From assembly GCA_001313065.1 (NCBI GenBank), contig BBFD01000101.1:1-12865 (forward strand): DNA of 12,865 bases. The letters are read 5' to 3'. Within the stretch, counting starts at the first letter, position 1, and each line of letters starts with the position of its first letter. The translations under genes and the position numbers were made by a program. This DNA comes from Silvimonas sp. JCM 19000 (GTDB lineage: Bacteria; Pseudomonadota; Gammaproteobacteria; Burkholderiales; Chitinibacteraceae). Positions 7,576 to 12,865 of this stretch are shown here, in pieces. The notes beneath the pieces were generated by a model. The model was not told the origin of the DNA. It ran no database searches and saw nothing but the letters and a program-made list of their open reading frames with translations.

Positions 7576-8187
7576 ATGGGCACATCACGCGCAGATAAAG
7601 CAGCCACGCACGCACGCATCGTGCAAACGGCCGCAGCCCGGTTTCGTGAACTGGGGCTGGATGGCTTGAGCGTGGCCGATTTGATGAAAGAAGCCGGCCT
7701 CACCCACGGCGGCTTTTACAAACACTTTGAATCACGGGAAGCGCTGGTGGATGAGGCGGTAACGGCGGCGTTGCACGATGGCGGTACCGCGCTGCGGCAA
7801 ACGCTGGCAGCTCAGCCTGAGGTGACGCTGGATGATTTATTAGCGGTGTACCTGAATGCCGAGCATCGCGATGGTCCCGCCACAGGCTGTGCAGTGACGG
7901 CGCTGGCGGCAGATGTCGGCCGCTGCGGTGCATCGACGCGGGCGACCTATGCGGCGCAAGTCGAGACCAATCTCGAGATGCTGCAAAACCTGCTGCCCAG
8001 CGCATGGACGCCAGAGCAGCGCCGCGCGCAAGGCATGTTGATTCAGAGCGCGCTGGTCGGCGCGCTGGCAATGGCGCGGGCGATGGGGGGCGCGCACGGC
8101 TTGTCGGATGAAATCCTCGCCACCGTCCGCCAGCAAATCAATGCCCTCGCGGCGGCCAGCCCGAGTGCGCCCACCGCCACGGCTTAA
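7576..8187 (+). CDS. TetR/AcrR family transcriptional regulator
   Basis: DNA-binding repressor-type protein of 203 aa, normal for the family. The start at 7576 (MGTSRADKAATHARIV) has AAGGA 11 bases upstream, somewhat far; no better in-frame ATG exists. The N-terminal helix-turn-helix is clear: IVQTAAARFRELGLDGLSV, then ADLMKEAGLTHGGFYKHF and ESREALVDEA (about residues 15-58). The C-terminal ligand-binding domain contains GPATGCAVTALAADVGRC, as seen in many TetR proteins near small reductases. The gene is divergent from the SDR gene with a 191-bp shared regulatory region, so the SDR is its most likely target. It is one of only two genes here with no sign of an indel. Its stop overlaps the stop of the converging oxidoreductase gene in the shared TTAA at 8184-8187. 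The inducer is unknown. Confidence 0.95.
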   Translation: MGTSRADKAATHARIVQTAAARFRELGLDGLSVADLMKEAGLTHGGFYKHFESREALVDEAVTAALHDGGTALRQTLAAQPEVTLDDLLAVYLNAEHRDGPATGCAVTALAADVGRCGASTRATYAAQVETNLEMLQNLLPSAWTPEQRRAQGMLIQSALVGALAMARAMGGAHGLSDEILATVRQQINALAAASPSAPTATA

Positions 8188-9178
8188 GCAAAATCAATCC
8201 AGCGCTGCGGCTGCGCCAGCGTGCTGGTCAGAATCTGCATATCGCGCCATGCCTGGTCAAAGTCGCTGCGCGGCGCGCGCTGGATGCGAATGGCGTGAGC
8301 AAAGGCGCGGAATTCCGCCATATAGCCATCGTCATCGTCACGTTCCCAGCGCGTTTGGCCGCTCGGGTCTTGCAGCACCAGCGTGCGGCCGTCATAGGTA
8401 GCCGCGCCGTTTTCCGCCAGCACGGTCAACTGCCATTGCTGGTGCGTGTGCGAAGAAAAAAAATACAGATTGATTTGCGCCGTCGCGCCGGCCGCGCTTT
8501 GCAGCGTCAGCGCGCCGCCATCAAACCGCCCCAGTTGCGGATTGGTCTGCGTCGGGCTGAGGGTGGCGCGCACGATATCACCGAGCAGATCGCGCGCCAC
8601 GGCCACGTAATGCACGCCCGCGTCCAGCAACAAGCCGCCGGGGAATTCATGGCCGGAACGCCATCCGCTCACCAGATAGCGATTATCCGGCTGCATAGAC
8701 ATCATGGCGTTCCAGTTCAGCGCATACACCGCACCCGCACGGCCGCTGACCAGCCAGGCCTGAATGCGGCTGAAGGCGCTGGCATAGCGGAAGTTTTCCG
8801 CCACCATGCACACGTATTGCGGATATTGCGCCGCCAGCGCCAGCATTTCGGCGGCCTGGTCGGCATCGGGCGCCAGCGGTTTTTTCGACCAGGATATGTT
8901 TGCCCGCCTGCAAAGCAGCGCGCGTCGCGCTCAGGTTATCGGTGGCAGGCAATACAATGTCGACCGCATCGATATCGGGCCGCGCCAGCAAATCAGCCAT
9001 ATCGGTGTACCAATCGACGCCCCCCGCCATCGCGGCAAAGTGCTGCGCTTTTTTGCGCGGTGCGATTGCACACGGCCACCAACTGGATGTCGTCAGTGCA
9101 ATGTTGCAAGGCGGGCCAATGCAGCTCACGCGCAGCCACGCCACAGCCGATCAACCCCAGTCGTACGGGACGGTTCAT
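8184..9178 (-). CDS. Gfo/Idh/MocA family oxidoreductase, two A-run frameshifts
   Basis: NAD(P)-dependent oxidoreductase of the sugar/inositol dehydrogenase-like family; substrate unknown. The start at 9178 (MNRPVRLGLIGCG) follows AGGGG about seven bases upstream. The Rossmann motif GLIGCGVAARE is at residues 8-18, the family EKPLAPDADQAAEM motif near 97, and the C-terminal domain has AENFRYASAF and GGLLLDAGVHYVAVARDLLG with the conserved D and H. Two repairs, both an A6 run that should be A5 on the coding strand: 9049-9054 (gives NRTAQKAQHFAAMAGGVDW) and 8880-8885 (gives ILVEKPLAPDAD). The repaired length is about 330 aa, as expected. An in-frame run of eight at the YFFSSHTHQQW position may also be overlong by three. 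It ends tail-to-tail with the TetR gene, sharing TTAA, with no terminator between them. Confidence 0.92.
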
Positions 9179-9308
9179 TGCAGACCCCTTTCTTGTTTTT
9201 TTGGCACCGCGCAAGGCTACGCGCTGATCCCGATGCGGGGCCAGCGCGCAGCGGTGTTGATACGGGCAAAGGTGCGATAGACGACAACACCGGCAAAGCC
9301 GGCCGAGG

Positions 9309-10025
9309 TTACAGCCCTAGATGCGGCGCCAGCTTGGCATGCGCCTTGTCCAGCCACGGCGGAATATAGAACGGCGCGTCGTCGATGGCGATGGCCTCCA
9401 GCTCGGTAAACAGCTCACCCGGGCCTTGGGGATCGCGCGTGGCGTGGCGCTCGATATGCGACACCTTCCACAAGGTTTGCGCCACCTGATCCGGCTTGTT
9501 CCACAGATCGTCAAAATGCTTCAGGCCGCTCTGCAACACAAAATAAGCATCGCGCGTGTCGTAAGTGGTTTTGTCGTGAAATTTCTGCGGATAAATGCAT
9601 AGCAGCAAATACGGCAAGTAATGCACCGGCAGCCCGGCGTAATCAAACAGGCCGCGTTGTTGCGCATCGATAATCGCGCGCTGGAAATCACCCCATGCCA
9701 GCTTGCGCCCTGAAATCGAAAACGCCTTCAGATAAATGGGGTACAGGTTAGCCAGCAAATGTTCGCGCACGCGGCGGCCGTTTTGCGGGTCTTTGGCTGA
9801 GGGGGGAATGTCCAGAAAATGTCGGCGCGCGCTTTCAATCGAACTGCATTGGCTGCCGGATTTATGTGCAAAGTGCGTCACCGTATGCGGCGGATGCGCG
9901 ACGCGCAGCACCAGCTCATCGCCACAGACTTCGCATTGCGCGCTGGCATTGTTGCCATAAGTCAGGCGAAACCATTCTGCATTCTGGATACCGGCGCCGT
10001 GCGGGTCGCGGGCTCTGTTTGTCAT
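9309..10025 (-). CDS. CoiA-like N-terminal zinc-site protein of unknown function
   Basis: A 238-aa protein of a family I cannot name with certainty. The start at 10025 (MTNRARDPHGAG) has GGAG seven bases upstream; an in-frame codon further upstream (about 10094) is less well placed. Near the N-terminus, CEVCGDELVLR (C31, C34), HFAHK (H51, H54) and C60 form a likely zinc site. The CxxC ... HFAH layout resembles the N-terminal domain of CoiA-type competence proteins, but the rest does not look like a CoiA nuclease: no convincing PD-(D/E)xK pattern is visible. The middle and C-terminal part (ANLYPIYLKAFSISGRKLAW, LPVHYLPYLLLCIYPQKF, FVLQSGLKHFDDLWNKP) is rich in aromatics. No signal peptide or membrane helix is evident. 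It has its own promoter (10054-10082) and lies 145 bp from the trhP stop. No indel is apparent. Confidence 0.8.
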   Translation of the reverse strand: MTNRARDPHGAGIQNAEWFRLTYGNNASAQCEVCGDELVLRVAHPPHTVTHFAHKSGSQCSSIESARRHFLDIPPSAKDPQNGRRVREHLLANLYPIYLKAFSISGRKLAWGDFQRAIIDAQQRGLFDYAGLPVHYLPYLLLCIYPQKFHDKTTYDTRDAYFVLQSGLKHFDDLWNKPDQVAQTLWKVSHIERHATRDPQGPGELFTELEAIAIDDAPFYIPPWLDKAHAKLAPHLGL

Positions 10026-10053
10026 GATGTGTCTCCGAGGGGCCCAGACACAA

Positions 10054-10082
10054 AGTGTAAAGCGCCCGCGCGATGCAGTCAC
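10054..10082 (-). promoter_or_regulatory. Sigma70-type promoter of the CoiA-like gene
   Basis: On the minus strand GTGACT (10077-10082), 17 bp, then TACACT (10054-10059). Both hexamers are moderate matches at ideal spacing. The predicted start would leave a leader of roughly 20 bases before the ATG at 10025. Confidence 0.5.
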
Positions 10083-10124
10083 CGCCGCGGGCAAGGCTGT
10101 GGCGCGGGCTGTAACTCGCGGCCA

Positions 10125-10150
10125 TAAAAAACCCGGCGCAGGGCCGGGTT
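10125..10150 (-). terminator. Rho-independent terminator of trhP
   Basis: On the minus strand an AACCCGGC / GCCGGGTT stem (10130-10137 and 10143-10150) with a 5-base loop is followed by a T run (plus-strand AAAAAA, 10126-10131). It lies 20 bases past the trhP stop at 10171. Confidence 0.88.
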
Positions 10151-10170
10151 CGGGGTAATGCCAGGGTCGA

Positions 10171-11521
10171 TTACATCAAACGTGCAATCAAGGCCTTCTC
10201 AAAGCGCGCGTCCAGCGGAATCGACACTTTCACGCCATTGCCTGCCGCCACTTTCACCGGCTCGCCTTCTTTGCCGCGCATCGAGGTCAGATCGATGATC
10301 TGGTTGCCGCTGGGATGAATGATTTCCAGCTGGTCGCCCACTTCAAAATGGTTTTTTTGACTTCGATATCGGCCCAACCGTCACGAATGCTGGCCACTTC
10401 GCCGACAAACTGGCTGCGCTGGATTCGGAGTGGCCCTTGATGTAGTTCTGCGTTTCCTGGCTTTGATGGCGTTGCAAAAAGCCATCGGTATAGCCGCGGT
10501 TAGCCAGGCCATCCAGATCAGCCAGCAGCGACGGGTTAAACGGCCGCCCCGCCACTGCATCATCGATTGCCTGGCGATACACCTGCGCGGTGCGTGCCAC
10601 GTAATACATCGACTTGGTACGACCTTCCACCTTGAGCGAATCCACCCCGATCTGCGCCAAGCGCTCGACGTGCTGCACGGCGCGCAAATCTTTGGAGTTC
10701 ATGATGTAGGTGCCGTGTTCATCTTCCATGATCGGCATCATTTCGCCGGGGCGGTTGCCTCTTCAATCAGATAAACCTTGTCGGCTTCCGGATGGCGCGG
10801 CACGTCGCCACAGGCCGAGAACGCCTGGTTGGCTTCTTCCAGCGCCTTGTTGAAATCAAACTTGATGACTTGCACGTCGCCGGCGTCATCATCTTTGGTT
10901 TCATGCACCTTGTAATCCCAGCGGCAGGCGTTGGTACAGGTGCCCTGGTTGGGATCGCGGTGGTTAAAGTAGCCCGACAGCAAGCAGCGGCCCGAATACG
11001 CAATGCACAGCGCGCCGTGAACAAACACTTCGATTTCCATATCCGGACATTGCTGGCGGATTTCTGCCACTTCATCCAGCGACAGTTCGCGCGACAGGAT
11101 AATGCGGGTCAGGCCCAGCTTCTGCCAGAACTTGACGCCCATATAGTTCACCGTGTTGGCCTGCACCGACAGATGCACCGGCACTTCGGGCCATTTCTCA
11201 CGCACCATCATGATCAGGCCGGGGTCGGCCATGATCAGCGCGTCCGGCTTCATTTCGATAACCGGTTCCATATCCGACAGATAGGTTTTGATCTTGGCGT
11301 TGTGCGGCAGGATGTTGGACGCCACAAACAGCTTTTTTGCCGCGGGCGTGCGCTTCTTCGATGCCTTGTTGCAGTTGTTCCAGCTTGAATTCGTTGTTGC
11401 GCGCACGCAGGCTGTAACGCGGCTGGCCAGCGTAAACGGCGTCAGCGCCGTAGTCATAGGCGGCGCGCATCTTGTCCAGCGTGCCGGCGGGGAGCAATAG
11501 CTCAGGGGCTTTCAGGGTCAT
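10171..11521 (-). CDS. trhP: tRNA 5-hydroxyuridine modification protein TrhP (YegQ, peptidase U32 family); four indel sites
   Basis: Prephenate-dependent hydroxylation of uridine 34 in tRNAs is the known role of E. coli TrhP (YegQ), leading to cmo5U-type wobble bases. The match is close along the length: ELLLPAGTLDKMRAAYDYG, DAVYAGQPRYSLRARNNEF, DPGLIMMVREKWPEVPVHLS, MNSKDLRAVQHVERL and VEGRTKSMYYVARTAQVYR. The U32 family signature EVFVHGALCIAYSGRCLLS is intact, near residues 163-181. The start at 11521 (MTLKAPELLLPAG) is chosen over an upstream TTG at 11542. Repairs: A6 to A5 at 11333-11338 (GKKLFVASNILPHNAK), one C restored at 10753-10754 (EEATRPGEMMPIMEDEHG), one C restored at 10421-10422 (GHSESQRSQFVGEVAS), and A7 to A5 at 10352-10358 (IEVKNHFEVGDQLE; A8 would also fit). 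The repaired protein has about 449 aa, against 453 in E. coli. It is followed by its own terminator and preceded by a TATAAT at 11587-11592. Confidence 0.95.
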
Positions 11522-11586
11522 GGCGGTATCCAGCAAAAGCAAAGCCCCGCTCGGTGGCGCTGCGGGGCGAAGGTGTAATGGCCGCG

Positions 11587-11592
11587 ATTATA
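11587..11592 (-). promoter_or_regulatory. Probable -10 box of the trhP promoter
   Basis: On the minus strand this is a perfect TATAAT, about 66 bases before the trhP start at 11521. No good -35 is seen at 16-18 bp, so the promoter may be activator-dependent or weak. A 7-bp hairpin (GTTTTAG 11613-11619, CTAAAAC 11627-11633) lies just upstream, over the expected -35 area. Confidence 0.5.
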
Positions 11593-11617
11593 TCCGCTTT
11601 TACGCTGCCCGTGTTTT

Positions 11618-11707
11618 AGGCAGTGTCTAAAACCCTTATGCAAACAAGGCTTTACCCGGGCTATCCACAAGCCTCGCACAGACTTGTTGCAAGAAGGTGG
11701 TGGATAA
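11618..11707 (+). repeat. Dyad repeat unit 1 with DnaA-box-like ends
   Basis: The unit begins AGGCAG, then 37 bases, then a 47-bp dyad (11661-11707) whose ends are CTATCCACA and GGTGGATAA, each one mismatch from the DnaA box TTATCCACA or its complement. An inner GCACA-GACT-TGT partial palindrome is present. It shares TTTAGGCAG, 46 bp before the left box, with unit 3. Confidence 0.6.
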
Positions 11708-11783
11708 ACGGGGATAAACCCCCAAGCCATATGGGTGCTGTTCGCCACGCGTGATCCGGCCAGCTTGTCCGCCTAAAAAAAAC

Positions 11784-11873
11784 AGGCAGCACAAAAAAAA
11801 CCCAGGCGGCCGGTAAGTTAGCCCGCTTGTCCACAGCCTCTACACACCCCGACCGGGCGTGCCTGTGAGAAAG
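11784..11873 (+). repeat. Dyad repeat unit 2 (right arm degenerate)
   Basis: AGGCAG, 37 bases, then TTGTCCACA (11827-11835). The expected right arm near 11864-11872 reads TGTGAGAAA and is only partly conserved. The preceding CAGGCAGCACAAAAAAAAC (11783-11801) recurs almost unchanged before unit 4. Confidence 0.5.
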
Positions 11874-11895
11874 CCGCGGCGAATGCCCAATATTT

Positions 11896-11985
11896 AGGCA
11901 GCTGCGATTAAGCCTGACGCTTCAGGCAGTTAGCTGGCGTATCCACAGGCCGCGCACACCCTTGTGCGGTCGCCGGGGTGGATAA
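11896..11985 (+). repeat. Dyad repeat unit 3 with DnaA-box-like ends
   Basis: AGGCAG, 37 bases, then a 47-bp dyad (11939-11985) from GTATCCACA to GGTGGATAA. The inner inverted repeat GCACA-CCCT-TGTGC is perfect. Spacing equals units 1 and 4 exactly. Confidence 0.6.
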
Positions 11986-12088
11986 GCGTCAGTTTTCCCC
12001 AGGCCGACGGCGGGCCAGGCAGCCAGCCGCCGGAAATACCCGCAAAACAGGCCCATATCGCCCGCTAATGGCCTGCGGATCAAAAAAC

Positions 12089-12179
12089 AGGCGGCGCAAA
12101 AAAAACGCTATCGGATCAGCGCTCTGATGGGCTTGTCCACAGCCCGTGCACATGCTTGTGCATGCTTGGGCGTGGATAA
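12089..12179 (+). repeat. Dyad repeat unit 4 with DnaA-box-like ends
   Basis: AGGCGG, 38 bases, then a 47-bp dyad (12133-12179) from TTGTCCACA to CGTGGATAA. The arms extend as TTGTCCAC/GTGGATAA and GCCC/GGGC, and the centre is TGCACA-TGCT-TGTGCA, so the whole unit could extrude as a cruciform or fold as a hairpin. Confidence 0.6.
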
Positions 12180-12222
12180 CAAAATCGGGCTGCAAGCCGC
12201 GCCGAATATAGAACGAACGTAC

Positions 12223-12279
12223 TGTGGAAAACCCGCAGCGCGGCCAGGCGACGGCCTGGGTAAGATGCGGTTTTCCACA
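12223..12279. repeat. 57-bp nested palindrome directly upstream of proC
   Basis: TGTGGAAAACCCGCA pairs with TGCGGTTTTCCACA (one bulged base), and inside it CCAGGC-GACG-GCCTGG forms a second perfect stem. The outer 9-mers TGTGGAAAA and TTTTCCACA also match the loose DnaA-box consensus TTWTNCACA, but face the opposite way to units 1-4. It ends three bases before the proC ribosome binding site, so it could also be a leader structure or an operator. It has no T run. Confidence 0.55.
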
Positions 12280-12295
12280 TCCTGGGAGTCTCCGC

Positions 12296-12865
12296 ATGAA
12301 CATCGGTTTTATCGGCACCGGCAACATGGCCAGCGCCATGATCGCCGGTTTGCACAGCAGCCACCCCGCCTGGCAGATTCACGGTTTTAATCGTTCCGCC
12401 AGCAAGCTGAGCGATCTGCAAACGCGGTATGCCCTGCAGGTAGCGCACAGCCTGCCAGAGCTGGTGGCGCGCGCCGATTACCTGGTGCTGGCGGTCAAGC
12501 CACAAGGCTACGATGCGATGCTGGATGCGCTGGCGCCCTTGCTGCAGGCGCGGCACACGCTGGTGACGGTGGCGGTGGGTTATACGATCGCGCGCGTGCA
12601 AGCCCGTATCGGCACACAAACGCGCGTGGTGCGCAGCATGCCGAATACCCCCGCCAGCGTTAGCGCCGGGATGAGCGCCTTGTGCGGCAGCGCGGCCCTG
12701 CCCGATCAGGCCCGCTCTGATGTCAGCGCCGTGTTCGAAAGTTTTTGGCCGCGCGGTCTGGATCGACGAAGGCCAGTTCGATGTGTTCTCGGCGGTTGCG
12801 GGTTCTTCGCCTGCGTGGGTGTACATGATGATCGAAGCCATGGCCGACGCCGCCGTGCAAAACGG
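12296..12865 (+). CDS. proC: Pyrroline-5-carboxylate reductase, 3' part cut by window edge; one-base frameshift
   Basis: Final enzyme of proline synthesis: reduces pyrroline-5-carboxylate with NAD(P)H in the cytoplasm. The start at 12296 (MNIGFIGTGNMASAMIAGL) follows GGGAG seven bases upstream. The N-terminal Rossmann motif GFIGTGNMA, the AVKPQ strand (LVLAVKPQGYDAML) and VVRSMPNTPASVSAGMSAL are all typical. Near 12742-12746 a T5 run should be T4: removing one T gives FESFGRAVWIDEGQFDVFSA and then AGSSPAWVYMMIEAMADAAV, the conserved dimerisation/active-site helix of the family. About 190 of an expected 265-275 residues lie in the window; the gene continues beyond it. No yggS precedes it, although that is a common partner. 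Confidence 0.95.
   Translation, partial: MNIGFIGTGNMASAMIAGLHSSHPAWQIHGFNRSASKLSDLQTRYALQVAHSLPELVARADYLVLAVKPQGYDAMLDALAPLLQARHTLVTVAVGYTIARVQARIGTQTRVVRSMPNTPASVSAGMSALCGSAALPDQARSDVSAVFESFWPRGLDRRRPVRCVLGGCGFFACVGVHDDRSHGRRRRAKR

Noticed and set aside
8295..9227. Long plus-strand open frame opposite the Gfo/Idh/MocA gene
   Set aside because: Arg/His/Gln-rich shadow; the minus strand gives a full oxidoreductase after two one-base repairs.
9290..9302. CCGGC-AAA-GCCGG hairpin as terminator of the CoiA-like gene
   Set aside because: The stem is only five base pairs and no T run follows, so I cannot support it as a terminator.
11522..12295. Non-coding RNA or CRISPR array in the long intergenic region
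   Set aside because: The repeats are diverged, unevenly spaced (166, 112 and 193 bp) and lack the uniform repeat-spacer pattern of CRISPR; no promoter-terminator pair frames an RNA gene.
12116..12841. Minus-strand frame opposite proC and the repeat region
   Set aside because: proC is unmistakable on the plus strand once one T is removed, and the minus frame has no ribosome binding site or known motif.

Overview
The window looks like an ordinary chromosomal stretch of a fairly GC-rich Betaproteobacterium, probably of the Neisseriales. This rests on the FmdB zinc-ribbon / DUF502 / aspS gene order, which is common in that class, and on the flavour of the other proteins; no rRNA or tRNA marker is present, so the placement is inference.

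Layout, left to right. Positions 1-193 hold a duplicated palindromic intergenic repeat. 194-676 (-) is an unrecognised small protein with a probable Cys zinc site. 731-772 is a strong terminator separating it from the fmdB-like / DUF502 / aspS cluster (806-3672, -), which has an extended -10 promoter at 3699-3727. 3882-4515 (-) is a phosphatidylserine synthase-type enzyme. 4902-6513 (+) is a methyl-accepting chemotaxis protein ended by a terminator that also serves the converging short-chain dehydrogenase at 6594-7384 (-). That dehydrogenase is divergent from a TetR-type regulator (7576-8187, +), with back-to-back promoters and a palindromic operator candidate between them. 8184-9178 (-) is a Gfo/Idh/MocA oxidoreductase whose stop overlaps that of the TetR gene. 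9309-10025 (-) is a CoiA-like zinc-site protein of unknown role. 10171-11521 (-) is the tRNA hydroxylation protein TrhP (YegQ, peptidase U32 family). 11522-12295 is a long intergenic region with four diverged repeats of DnaA-box-like inverted pairs. 12296 to the right edge (+) is proC, incomplete.

Nearly every gene is broken by small indels. When each is repaired, the correction follows one rule: A/T runs are one or two bases too long, and G/C runs are one base too short. Because this hits aspS, which is essential, as well as trhP, proC and others, I read it as systematic homopolymer error in the underlying sequence, not as decay. I therefore annotate these as genes with repaired reading frames and say where each repair is needed. 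One gene (194-676) has an open frame only because two errors cancel; its central stretch should be read in a different frame, which reveals a CxxC motif.

Functionally the window is mainly housekeeping: aminoacylation, tRNA wobble modification, proline synthesis and phospholipid synthesis. It also has a chemotaxis receptor and a small TetR/dehydrogenase regulatory pair. I see no defence island, mobile element with a transposase, CRISPR array or RNA gene. The most unusual structure is the DnaA-box-like repeat array between trhP and proC.
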